A program made the position numbers and the translations under genes. The notes below the pieces were generated by a model. That model was not told where the DNA came from. It worked only from the letters and a program-made list of their open reading frames with translations, and made no database searches. A DNA stretch of 64,000 nucleotides from Chitinophaga terrae (ex Kim and Jung 2007) (GTDB taxonomy: Bacteria; Bacteroidota; Bacteroidia; Chitinophagales; Chitinophagaceae): NCBI RefSeq assembly GCF_900107795.1, contig NZ_FNRL01000016.1, forward strand, positions 1 to 64,000, in the 5' to 3' direction. Positions 19,166 through 27,181 of this stretch are shown here, piece by piece (the stretch's first letter is position 1; each line of letters begins with the position of its first letter).

Positions 19166-20038
19166 ATGAACGAAAACAGAGAAATAAACGCTTTGTTCCA
19201 CCTGTTGGATGATCCGGATGTTGAAGTGTTTGATACGGTTGCCAATAAGATTCTGCTTTATGGCAAAGACATCATTCCCAACCTGGAAAATTTGTGGGAG
19301 AATACAGTTGACGAGGCTATTCAGGAAAGGATAGAATTGCTGATCCATCGGGTACATTACCAGGATTTACAATCGGCTCTCCGTGTCTGGGCGCGTTCAG
19401 AGATGCACGACCTTTTACAGGGTGCTATCCTGACCGCCAGGTACCAGTTCCCCGACCTGGCGTCTAACGTTATCCAAACGGAAATTGAAAGAATTAAAAG
19501 GAATATCTGGTTAGAGTTAAATAATTATTTAACGCCGCTGGAACAGATCAATGTGCTGAACAGCATGATCTATAACTACTTTGGGCTTAAAGGTGAAGAA
19601 GTATCCTACCAGCGCAAGAACCAGTTCTTTATAAACCAGGTGGTTGAATCCAAGAAAGGTAACCCGCTTACTAACGGGATCATCTACCAGTCGCTCTGCC
19701 ATATGCTGGATCTCCCGGTCTATGCAGTTAATATTCCCCGCCAGTTTATACTGGCATACTTTGATACATTCATTGACTTTTCAGGACCTGTAGATCCCTC
19801 GGATTACCGGATATTGTTCTTTATAGATCCCATCCAGGGGCAGATCTATACCCAACAGGATGTGGATACTTATTTAAGGAGAGTATCCGTACCTCCTGTT
19901 CCTTCTTATTTCAAACCGCAGTCCAACAAGCAGATCATCCAGTTTTTGCTGGAAGAACTGTCTAAATGTTTCCAGGACGAAAAGGACAGTTATAAGCAGG
20001 ATGAATTGAAGAATTTAGCCAGCATACTGGAAGACTGA
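19166..20038 (+). CDS. SirB1/transglutaminase-like family protein
   Basis: The 290-residue protein begins with a HEAT-like helical stretch (ALFHLLDDPDVEVFDTVANKIL). A transglutaminase-like SirB1 core follows, with LEQINVLNSMIYNYFGLKGE, then NPLTNGIIYQSLCHMLDLPVYAVNIPRQFIL. The order Cys-His-Asp of active transglutaminases is not clearly complete: the usual Cys position reads GIIYQSLC. It may be a non-enzymatic scaffold. It follows topA by 124 bases and ends at a strong terminator. Confidence 0.75.
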   Translation: MNENREINALFHLLDDPDVEVFDTVANKILLYGKDIIPNLENLWENTVDEAIQERIELLIHRVHYQDLQSALRVWARSEMHDLLQGAILTARYQFPDLASNVIQTEIERIKRNIWLELNNYLTPLEQINVLNSMIYNYFGLKGEEVSYQRKNQFFINQVVESKKGNPLTNGIIYQSLCHMLDLPVYAVNIPRQFILAYFDTFIDFSGPVDPSDYRILFFIDPIQGQIYTQQDVDTYLRRVSVPPVPSYFKPQSNKQIIQFLLEELSKCFQDEKDSYKQDELKNLASILED

Positions 20039-20056
20039 TGCCGGTTTTGACATAAC

Positions 20057-20090
20057 TAAAAAGCCCACCGCACAAGCGATGGGCTTTTTT
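20057..20090 (+). terminator. intrinsic terminator
   Basis: AAAAAGCCCA..CGC pairs with GCG..TGGGCTTTTTT (one internal mismatch) around ACAA, followed by ATTT. Confidence 0.85.
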
Positions 20091-20132
20091 ATTTCTTGCA
20101 AGAAAGATTTATTATTTAAGTATAATAATCTC

Positions 20133-20357
20133 TTACTTAGCAGCTGGAGCTTGTGCAGCAGAATCAGCAGCAGGAGCTTGAGCAGCAGAATCAGCTGGAG
20201 CTTGCAGAGCGGCAGAATCAGCAGCAGGAGCAGGAGCTGGTTCAGCGTTCATAGTGTCAACTGCAGTAGCAGTAGAATCAGTAGCAGGAGCGCTACCACC
20301 GTTACAAGCAACGAAGAACATACCAGCAGCGATTGCAAATACGAATACTTTTTTCAT
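20133..20357 (-). CDS. small Ala/Pro-repeat lipoprotein
   Basis: The 74-residue protein has a lipoprotein signal peptide (MKKVFVFAIAAGMFFVAC18). After that it is low-complexity: about three tandem copies of a P-A-A-D-S-A-A-Q-A unit (about 44-70) within an Ala/Pro/Asp-rich tail. It would be a lipid-anchored, probably extended, periplasmic or surface peptide of unknown role. The DNA is likewise a GCAGCAGAATCAGCAGCAGGAGC-type repeat (20155-20235), so copy number may vary between strains. The start at 20357 is chosen because upstream residues break the signal peptide. It is transcribed alone from its own promoter. Confidence 0.75.
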   Translation of the reverse strand: MKKVFVFAIAAGMFFVACNGGSAPATDSTATAVDTMNAEPAPAPAADSAALQAPADSAAQAPAADSAAQAPAAK

Positions 20358-20389
20358 GTTGATTTGATTTTGTGTTTTAAAAACCGCCG

Positions 20390-20421
20390 CAAAGGTATAC
20401 ACAAAATTCATAATTTACAAA
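20390..20421 (-). promoter_or_regulatory. Bacteroidota-type promoter for the repeat lipoprotein
   Basis: The minus strand has TTTG (20418-20421), a 20-base gap and TACCTTTG (20390-20397), about 32 bases before the start codon. Confidence 0.55.
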
Positions 20422-20434
20422 CTCAAATAATTCA

Positions 20435-21748
20435 TTATTTTTTGCGGAAAAATAACTTCAACGGTACCCCACGGAAATCGAAATGTGAACGCAACTGGTT
20501 TTCCAGGTAATTGCGGTAAGGCGTTTTTACATCGTCTGGCAGGTTGCAGAAAAATGCAAATGCAGGCGTATGCGTAGGCAACTGCGTTACATACTTGATA
20601 CGGATAGGAATACCTCTTACTACCGGCGGGTGGTATGATTCAATTGCTTTGAGCATTACTTCGTTCAGGGTAGAGGTCTGGATCCTGCGCAGGCGGTTTT
20701 CGTATACTTCCAGCGCCGTTTCAATGGCTTTGAAGATACGTTGTTTCTCTGTTACGGATGTAAAGATGATTGGCACGTCTGAGAACGGCGCCAGCCTGTT
20801 TTTCAGTTCTTTCTCGTAATCCCTTGCCGTGTTGGTGCTTTTCTCTATCAGGTCCCATTTATTCACCAGTACCACGATGCCTTTACCTTTACGGGCGGCC
20901 AGGCTGTAGATGCTGAGGTCCTGCGCGGTGATCCCTTTTTCGGCGTCTAACAGCAACATCACTACGTCGGCTTCGTCAATCGCTTTGATAGCGCGGATCA
21001 CGGAGTAAAATTCCAGGTCTTCCTGTACTTTGGTTTTCCGACGGATACCGGCGGTATCTATCAGCATAAAGTCCTTCTGGAACATGTTGTAGTGGGTATG
21101 GATGGTATCGCGGGTTGTACCTGCGATATCTGAAACGATATTGCGTTCGTCGCCCACCAGTGCGTTCAGTAAGGAAGATTTACCTACGTTAGGTTGACCG
21201 ATGATGGCGATCTTTGGCAGGTTTGTTTCCATGGAGGCTTCTCCCATTTCCGGGGTGATGTGGCTGGCCACTGCGTCCAGCAATTCGCCTGTTCCGCTAC
21301 CGGTCATGGAAGAGAGGAAGAATACATGTTCGAATCCCAGGCTATAGAATTCTGTAGCTTCCAGCTGTCGCTGGTTGTTATCTACTTTATTCACTACCAG
21401 GTATACTGGTTTGGAAGTTCTGCGGAGCACATCTGCCACATCTTCATCCAGGTCTGTGATGCCAGTAGTAACATCGCACATGAAGATGATAAGGTTGGCT
21501 TCTTCCATCGCCACCTTAGCTTGTTTGCGGATCTCTTTTTCAAACACATCATCACTGTTTGAAACGAATCCGCCTGTATCAATTACGTTAAATGTTTTGC
21601 CATTCCAGTCGGCGATCCCATACTGACGATCGCGGGTTACTCCACTCTGATCGTCTACAATTGCTTTACGTTGTTCCAACAAACGGTTGAACAAGGTTGA
21701 CTTGCCTACATTCGGGCGGCCTACGATAGCTACTGTATATCCAGCCAT
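20435..21748 (-). CDS. ribosome-associated GTPase Der (EngA)
   Basis: The 437-residue protein has two tandem G domains: GRPNVGKSTLFN near residue 10 with DTGGF, and GQPNVGKSSLLN near 184 with DTAGIRRK. A C-terminal KH-like domain ends the protein. Der is needed for 50S subunit assembly. It lies 26 bases after era on the same strand, so the two ribosome-assembly GTPases are probably co-transcribed. Confidence 0.97.
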   Translation of the reverse strand: MAGYTVAIVGRPNVGKSTLFNRLLEQRKAIVDDQSGVTRDRQYGIADWNGKTFNVIDTGGFVSNSDDVFEKEIRKQAKVAMEEANLIIFMCDVTTGITDLDEDVADVLRRTSKPVYLVVNKVDNNQRQLEATEFYSLGFEHVFFLSSMTGSGTGELLDAVASHITPEMGEASMETNLPKIAIIGQPNVGKSSLLNALVGDERNIVSDIAGTTRDTIHTHYNMFQKDFMLIDTAGIRRKTKVQEDLEFYSVIRAIKAIDEADVVMLLLDAEKGITAQDLSIYSLAARKGKGIVVLVNKWDLIEKSTNTARDYEKELKNRLAPFSDVPIIFTSVTEKQRIFKAIETALEVYENRLRRIQTSTLNEVMLKAIESYHPPVVRGIPIRIKYVTQLPTHTPAFAFFCNLPDDVKTPYRNYLENQLRSHFDFRGVPLKLFFRKK

Positions 21749-21774
21749 TTCTATTAATATTACTGATGATCAAA

Positions 21775-22644
21775 TTAATAACCGTATTCTTTAAGGAAGG
21801 TGTCGTTATCCCGCCATTTGCCGCGTACTTTAACGAATAATTCCAGGAATACTTTTCTTTCAATGAATTTCTCTATCTCCTGTCGGGATATCGTACCTAA
21901 TTCACGAATAGATTTACCTTTTTCTCCAAGGATGATTGCTTTCTGAGTTTCGCGCGTAACAATAACTTCTGCTGTAATTTTAGTCAGGGTTTCTTTTTCC
22001 TGGAACTGGGTGACGATCACCGTAGTATGGTACGGTATCTCTTCTTTAAACAGCTGAAATATTTTTTCGCGGATGATCTCTGCTACGAAAAAGCGTGTAG
22101 ACCTGTCAGTTAGTGTGTCTTCAGGATAGAAAGCGTTGGCTTCGGGCAGCAATGAAACTATTGTTGTCATCAGCTCTTTCAATCCTTTTTTCTGCATAGC
22201 AGAGATAGGCACTACTGCTGTGGCTTTTTTCCACTCTTTCGCTTTTTCTTCCAGGGCTGATAGCTCTTCTTTTGAGAGTTTATCTATTTTATTCAGTACC
22301 AGTATAACGGGTACTTTTAGTTTCAACGAGTCGAACAATTCGAGATTTTCTTCCAGGGAGTCTTTTGCATCCAGGATGAGCAGCGCTACGTCTGCGTCTT
22401 CCAGGGCCGATTTTACCGCTCCCATCATTTTCTCGTGCAGTTTGTATTTAGGATCGATGATACCGGGGGTATCAGAAAATACGACCTGGTAACCCGGCTC
22501 TGTCAGTACCCCGGTGATACGATGACGGGTAGTTTGCACTTTAGGAGAAATGATAGCGAGCTTTTCGCCAATAATAGCATTCAATAATGTGCTTTTCCCT
22601 GCATTGGGCTTACCGAAAATATTTACAAAACCTGCTTTATGCAT
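21775..22644 (-). CDS. GTPase Era
   Basis: The 289-residue protein has an N-terminal G domain (GKPNAGKSTLLN, QTTRHRITG, DTPGI, NKIDKL) and a C-terminal KH domain (IILGEKGKSIRELGTISRQEIE). It binds 16S rRNA and helps mature the 30S subunit. The start at ATG 22644 gives the usual MHKAGFVNIFG N-terminus; the frame upstream runs into the tRNA and is not coding. Confidence 0.96.
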   Translation of the reverse strand: MHKAGFVNIFGKPNAGKSTLLNAIIGEKLAIISPKVQTTRHRITGVLTEPGYQVVFSDTPGIIDPKYKLHEKMMGAVKSALEDADVALLILDAKDSLEENLELFDSLKLKVPVILVLNKIDKLSKEELSALEEKAKEWKKATAVVPISAMQKKGLKELMTTIVSLLPEANAFYPEDTLTDRSTRFFVAEIIREKIFQLFKEEIPYHTTVIVTQFQEKETLTKITAEVIVTRETQKAIILGEKGKSIRELGTISRQEIEKFIERKVFLELFVKVRGKWRDNDTFLKEYGY

Positions 22645-22686
22645 GACAACTAATTGGGAGGTTTTAGACCTCAAACTTATGCAAAT

Positions 22687-22709
22687 AAAAAAAGCCGAAT
22701 TTCTTCGGC
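22687..22709 (-). terminator. intrinsic terminator after tRNA-Met
   Basis: On the minus strand GCCGAA, loop GAAA, TTCGGC is followed by seven T, 32 bases past the tRNA 3' end. Confidence 0.85.
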
Positions 22710-22740
22710 CCTTATCTTTATCGCTCTTCAGCGTTATTTG

Positions 22741-22812
<72 letters not shown>

Positions 22813-22821
22813 ATGAGGGTG

Positions 22822-22853
22822 CAAAGATAGGATACAATTTCTTAACAACCAAA
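22822..22853 (-). promoter_or_regulatory. promoter of the initiator tRNA
   Basis: The minus strand has TTTG (22850-22853), a 20-base gap and TATCTTTG (22822-22829), ending 10 bases before the mature tRNA 5' end. Confidence 0.6.
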
Positions 22854-22954
22854 AATTTCTAAAAAAATTAGTTTCTGCGTATACAATTCCTTTTGGAATG
22901 GTTCGTTAGTTATGGTCTGATGAATATAAAAAGCCGGATAAAAGATAATTGCTT

Positions 22955-23341
22955 TTATTGAGGCCCCACGTCTCCATTGCCACTTCCTTTAGGAAATAAA
23001 TCTTTTATCACGATTGTCAAAAAAGCGACCACTGTCACGGTTGTGGTAGTAACCAATGCGATGATAACTCCATCCGGCAAATCAAATCCATAACATGTTC
23101 CGGGTATCATGCGGGTACCCTTGCACAAAACAAAAAAGAGCATTGACGCCAACCAGACCCAGACTAATAAAAATGTCCAAAATCCAACCCACTTCCGGGT
23201 TTTCAAATATGATTTCTTAAATGCGATATCATGCTTTTTGTTCTCGAGATCGTAATTAAATACTCCCTCCCTGGTCGCATCATCCGGGGTTTGCTCTGGT
23301 TGAATAGGGGTATAATTAGAAAACAGCCGGCGAAAATCCAT
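22955..23341 (-). CDS. two-TM membrane protein, candidate toxin paired with a Panacea antitoxin
   Basis: The 128-residue protein has a charged N-terminal half (about 1-50, with KKHDIAFKKSYLKTRK), two transmembrane helices (about 51-73, very rich in W, F and L, and about 90-113) and a short tail ending in GPQ. I recognise no named family. It starts 3 bases after the stop of the Panacea-domain gene, so the two are translationally linked. Panacea antitoxins are known to pair with many toxin types, including small membrane proteins, so a membrane toxin is a reasonable guess. A 2-TM SLATT-like effector is another possibility. Base composition looks more AT-rich than the neighbours. Confidence 0.5.
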   Translation of the reverse strand: MDFRRLFSNYTPIQPEQTPDDATREGVFNYDLENKKHDIAFKKSYLKTRKWVGFWTFLLVWVWLASMLFFVLCKGTRMIPGTCYGFDLPDGVIIALVTTTTVTVVAFLTIVIKDLFPKGSGNGDVGPQ

Positions 23342-23344
23342 ATT

Positions 23345-23869
23345 TTAATTCTTGCTTTCTATTTTCTTTTTTTCACTGATAAAATAATCTTTGATTAAGG
23401 AATCGTTGATGATTGCCCCTTTGGGAAGTACAAAATCATACGTTTTTGCCACGTCATGCCAGGGTGTTCCTACTGCATGGGTAGCCGTGGAAAGGTTAAC
23501 TGCGCTATATTTTGAATATACGTTCCACATAGCATCCAGGAAATTGATCAGCTCTCCGTCTTTTTCAGCATCAACTTTTGGAGTATTGTAGTGGAAGGAA
23601 AACATACTGCCCTCTTTCCCAATTCCCTTAGATATAAGAGTAGTGATCGGATAATTGCCATAGCCTTTCACATCATGGTAAATGGCCGGAATCACCGGAC
23701 CATACTGCCACGCCTGAATAGAGTCTCCAAACAACTTCTTGTCAAACAACGCATAATACCAGCCATAGGCATAGAAAAGCAATTTCTGTAATTTCATGGG
23801 ATTAACAGGATTATCTGTTAAGATCCCCTTTTCTATGAAATAATTAGCTATGGCCTCCACCTTGTACAT
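23345..23869 (-). CDS. Panacea-domain (DUF4065, SocA-like) protein, likely antitoxin
   Basis: The 174-residue protein contains the Panacea/DUF4065 landmarks: an N-terminal ANYFIEKG, then MKLQKLLFYAYGWYYAL, IQAWQYGPVIPAIYHD and, further on, ATHAVGTPWHDVAK. The domain occurs in SocA (a ClpX adaptor and antitoxin of SocB), in phage-encoded proteins, and in a large class of antitoxins that neutralise unrelated toxins. It precedes a small two-TM protein by three bases, the usual antitoxin-first order. The family call is firm. The antitoxin role is inferred from domain and context. Confidence 0.85.
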   Translation of the reverse strand: MYKVEAIANYFIEKGILTDNPVNPMKLQKLLFYAYGWYYALFDKKLFGDSIQAWQYGPVIPAIYHDVKGYGNYPITTLISKGIGKEGSMFSFHYNTPKVDAEKDGELINFLDAMWNVYSKYSAVNLSTATHAVGTPWHDVAKTYDFVLPKGAIINDSLIKDYFISEKKKIESKN

Positions 23870-23951
23870 GTTGCTCTTTTACTATTATTTTTAGCAATTT
23901 AACCAATAAACACATTAACTCCAAATATTATAAGTATAGAGGCCCGAAAAT

Positions 23952-23978
23952 AAAAAAGCCAGCGATAAGCTGGCTTTT
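23952..23978 (-). terminator. intrinsic terminator after ssb
   Basis: On the minus strand AAAAGCCAGC, loop TTATC, GCTGGCTTTT is followed by a T-rich tract, 24 bases past the ssb stop. Confidence 0.85.
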
Positions 23979-24001
23979 ATTGGAATACAAATACGGATCT
24001 G

Positions 24002-24412
24002 TTAAAATGGAAGGTCGTCAGCGGGTTGCTCCTGGACAGGCTCTGCTTCAGAAACAGGTACATCCGAAAGAATCGCTTTCCTTCTTTCTTCGTCTTTCCT
24101 GCTTAGCAGCTGCAACGAATAAACCCTCAGTTTAAAGCTACCTGTCAATGCCCCGGTACTTTGGTTCACATAAGCGTCTGCTTTCGGAAAACCATCCAGG
24201 AACACTAACGTGCCTTGAGTGAGGTAAGGCGCTACATTTTCTCCCCGTTCCCATAAAGAACAATCGATCCAGGTGGTTCTTTCTTCCAATACCCCCAGCG
24301 AATTTTTAAAACGCTCGTTGACGGCTACCGGGAAAGAGAACACTTTCGCACCGTTGACTTCTTTTTTCACTACGTCGCGGCCTAAATGCCCGATTAGTTG
24401 CATTCTGATCAT
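24002..24412 (-). CDS. single-stranded DNA-binding protein
   Basis: The 136-residue protein has the SSB OB-fold (QLIGHLGRD, FSFPVAVNERF, WIDCSLWERGE, FLDGFPKADAY). It ends in the acidic tip DDLPF, which recruits partner repair proteins. Its N-terminus reads MIRMQLIGHLG; either ATG is possible. The fold is slightly shorter than canonical SSB, so it may be a secondary paralogue. It lies upstream of the Panacea pair on the same strand, but is separated from it by a terminator. Confidence 0.92.
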   Translation of the reverse strand: MIRMQLIGHLGRDVVKKEVNGAKVFSFPVAVNERFKNSLGVLEERTTWIDCSLWERGENVAPYLTQGTLVFLDGFPKADAYVNQSTGALTGSFKLRVYSLQLLSRKDEERRKAILSDVPVSEAEPVQEQPADDLPF

Positions 24413-24529
24413 CAGTAATAAAGATTAATGGTTAAAAATTTAGAAATGATGATCTAAAGAAGTACCTCTTCAAATTACGGCATTTTTATGGAGCCGAAAA
24501 ATAATTTCTTATTTTAAAGATGACAGTTA

Positions 24530-24537
24530 TACCTTTG
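24530..24537 (+). promoter_or_regulatory. candidate -7 box of the TPP riboswitch transcript
   Basis: TACCTTTG matches TAnnTTTG exactly and lies about 20 bases before the riboswitch. No TTG box is evident upstream. Confidence 0.45.
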
Positions 24538-24552
24538 TACCTGCGTTACACG

Positions 24553-24637
24553 CAAATTCATACATGGGGTGCCTTACTTTTCAGGCTGAGATCACACCCA
24601 CGGAACCTGGACCAGGTAATGCTGGTTAGGAATTGAA
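24553..24637 (+). promoter_or_regulatory. TPP (THI-box) riboswitch
   Basis: The conserved core is plain: ATGGGGTGCC, then CAGGCTGAGATCACACCC, ACGGAACCTGG, ACCAGGTAATGCTGGT and TAGGAA. The flanks CAAATTC and GGAATTG can form P1. It ends about 25 bases before the TonB-receptor start, so control is probably at translation initiation; no terminator hairpin was seen. Confidence 0.95.
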
Positions 24638-24661
24638 AAAATAGAAAACAGACATACTTAA

Positions 24662-27037
24662 ATGAGACAGCTAATGTTATTAGCGCTGCTTTGCATAGCC
24701 GGCGCTTTACATGCACAGTCGCTGATCACAGGTACAGTTACCGACCAATCAACCGGCAAACCTTTACAGGGTGTAACTATCAGTATCAACAAAACAGGCG
24801 ACTTAACCAACCAGGCAGGATATTACCAGATACGCCTCTCCAAAGCTGGTACCTATACCTTAACAGCCAGTTCTGTAGGCTATAAAACCTATTCAACTAC
24901 CATCAACAACACAGGCGCCAACGAACAACTGAATATTTCGCTGGAAAGTATCGCCCTGTACGTGAAACCTGTTGAGATCAGCAGTCTGAGGGCTGGCAAG
25001 AATGCGCCGTTCGTTAACACCACGCTCACAGCCGCCGAGATCAAAAAACAGAACCTGGGCCAGGATCTGCCGCTCCTGCTGGATCAGCAACCGGCCGTTG
25101 TCACCAACTCCGACGCCGGAACAGGTATCGGCTACACCGGTATCCGGGTACGCGGTTCCGACATTACCCGCATCAACGTTACTGTGAACGGTATCCCCAT
25201 CAACGACGCAGAATCACAGGGTACCTTCTTTGTGAACATGCCGGATTTCGCTTCCTCTACCAGCAGTATCCAATTGCAACGCGGCGTAGGAACTTCAACC
25301 AACGGTGCAGGCGCATTCGGCGCTTCCCTGAACCTGTCGACCAACGAATTCAACGAAAAGGCATACGGCGAGATCAGCAGCAGCTACGGCTCTTTCAACA
25401 GCTGGAAGAACACTGTTAAAGTTGGTTCCGGCCTTATCAACAACCACTTCACTATCGACGCCCGCCTGTCGAAGATCTCGTCCGACGGCTACATCGATCG
25501 CGCAACTTCCGACCTCCGTTCTTTCTATACTTCTGCCGCCTACATCTCCGACAAAACAGCCATACGCCTGAACGTTTTCTCCGGTAAAGAAAAAACATAC
25601 CAGGCATGGAACGGCGTACCGGCAGATAAACTGGAAACTGACCGCACCTATAACTCAGCCGGCACCGCAAAACCAGGCACGCCTTACGACAACGAAACAG
25701 ATAACTACCAACAGGATCATTACCAGCTATTCCTGAACCAGGAGATCAATACTCACCTGAACTTCAACGTAGCCCTGCACCTGGCAAGAGGAAGAGGGTA
25801 CTACGAACAATATAAAGCAGGTCAGTCGTTTGGCGACTACGGATTAGACTACCCTATCATCAACGGCGATTCTGTTCATACTACCGACCTGGTTCGCCAG
25901 TTATGGCTGGATAACTACTTTTATGGTACTGTATTTTCTGTAAACCGTACGGGAGAGAAATTCAACTGGAGCGTAGGCGGAGGCTGGAACAGGTATACCG
26001 GCGACCACTACGGCAAGATCATCTGGGCGCAGGTGGGCGTAGATAAAGATCATGAATACTATCGCTATCCTGCCCAGAAAAATGATTTCAATATTTACTG
26101 GAAAGGAGAATACAAGATCACTAACCGCTTCAGCGTATTTGCCGATGCACAGTATCGCAATATCCGCTACCACGCTGATGGATTTGAAGCTGCTCCAACA
26201 TACATAGAGCACGTTAATTATAATTTCTTCAACCCTAAAGCCGGCGTTTCCTACAACCTGAACGACGCCAACAGGGTATTCGCGTCCATTGCCATTGCGC
26301 ATAAAGAGCCTACCCGCAGCGACTTTGAAACCAACTATGGCGCCAAGGTTCCTGAACCCGAAGAGTTGCAGGATATAGAAGCCGGTTATAGCTGGAGAAA
26401 TAAAAAAGCTATTGTAGAAGCCAATGTTTACTACATGCGCTACAAAAACCAACTGGTACAAACGGGCCAACTGACCGATGTTGGGGCTTATATGAGAACC
26501 AATATCCCTAAGAGTTATCGTTTAGGCGTTGAAGTGAATGGTACCGTTAACCTCTCTCCTGTTTTCAGCATAGCGGCCAACGGCGCATTGAGTAGCAACA
26601 AGGTACTGGATTACAGCGCAGTAACGTACGACGGCGCCGGTGAAGCTCATGTTCAGCTCATCAAAAGAGCGAATATTTCCTTCTCCCCTTCTTTCGTTGG
26701 AGGCGCTACCCTCACCGCCAGGCCCCTGCAACGCCTGAACATCGACCTGGTAGGAAAATATGTAAGCCGCCAGTACATGGATAATACAGGCAACAAGGAA
26801 GGAAGCCTGGACCCTTACTTCGTTAGCAATTTACGCATCAACTACTCCATTCCGCAGAAACTATTCAGGGAACTGGGATTACAGTTCATGCTGAACAATA
26901 TCTTCAACAAAAAGTACGAGCCGAATGGAAGCACCTGGCCATACTTTGATACCAACAGCAACCGGGTGGTGTATGATAATTACTATTACCCGATGGCCGG
27001 TACCAATTTCTTTGCCGGTGTTACTATTGGTTTCTAG
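24662..27037 (+). CDS. TonB-dependent outer-membrane receptor, likely for thiamine
   Basis: The 791-residue protein has a signal peptide (MRQLMLLALLCIAGALHAQ) and a carboxypeptidase-regulatory-like domain (about 21-110; TVTDQSTGKPLQGVTISI). A plug follows (about 115-230; GYTGIRVRGSDITRINVTVNGIP), then a 22-strand beta-barrel ending in aromatic GVTIGF. It would import a scarce nutrient across the outer membrane with TonB energy. The TPP riboswitch directly upstream makes thiamine or a thiamine precursor the probable cargo. It is not a SusC type: the plug is small and no SusD partner follows. It is monocistronic with a terminator. Confidence 0.92.
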   Translation: MRQLMLLALLCIAGALHAQSLITGTVTDQSTGKPLQGVTISINKTGDLTNQAGYYQIRLSKAGTYTLTASSVGYKTYSTTINNTGANEQLNISLESIALYVKPVEISSLRAGKNAPFVNTTLTAAEIKKQNLGQDLPLLLDQQPAVVTNSDAGTGIGYTGIRVRGSDITRINVTVNGIPINDAESQGTFFVNMPDFASSTSSIQLQRGVGTSTNGAGAFGASLNLSTNEFNEKAYGEISSSYGSFNSWKNTVKVGSGLINNHFTIDARLSKISSDGYIDRATSDLRSFYTSAAYISDKTAIRLNVFSGKEKTYQAWNGVPADKLETDRTYNSAGTAKPGTPYDNETDNYQQDHYQLFLNQEINTHLNFNVALHLARGRGYYEQYKAGQSFGDYGLDYPIINGDSVHTTDLVRQLWLDNYFYGTVFSVNRTGEKFNWSVGGGWNRYTGDHYGKIIWAQVGVDKDHEYYRYPAQKNDFNIYWKGEYKITNRFSVFADAQYRNIRYHADGFEAAPTYIEHVNYNFFNPKAGVSYNLNDANRVFASIAIAHKEPTRSDFETNYGAKVPEPEELQDIEAGYSWRNKKAIVEANVYYMRYKNQLVQTGQLTDVGAYMRTNIPKSYRLGVEVNGTVNLSPVFSIAANGALSSNKVLDYSAVTYDGAGEAHVQLIKRANISFSPSFVGGATLTARPLQRLNIDLVGKYVSRQYMDNTGNKEGSLDPYFVSNLRINYSIPQKLFRELGLQFMLNNIFNKKYEPNGSTWPYFDTNSNRVVYDNYYYPMAGTNFFAGVTIGF

Positions 27038-27060
27038 CCATATCCTGTGTATACGATCAG

Positions 27061-27098
27061 AAGGCTGATCTGACATATAAGTCGGATCAGCCTTTTAC
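27061..27098 (+). terminator. intrinsic terminator after the TonB receptor gene
   Basis: AAGGCTGATCTGAC (27061-27074) pairs with GTCGGATCAGCCTT (27081-27094), followed by TTACTT. Confidence 0.8.
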
Positions 27099-27122
27099 TT
27101 ACAATCAGGTTTATAGGACCTG

Positions 27123-27160
27123 CCAAAAAAAAGCCGGAAGAATTATAACTCCTCCGGCCT
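27123..27160 (-). terminator. terminator of the arginine operon
   Basis: On the minus strand a GCCGGAGGAG / CTTCCGGC stem (with a small bulge) is followed by eight T, about 25 bases after the argH stop. Confidence 0.8.
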
Positions 27161-27181
27161 CCTATAACTTACCTTACAATA

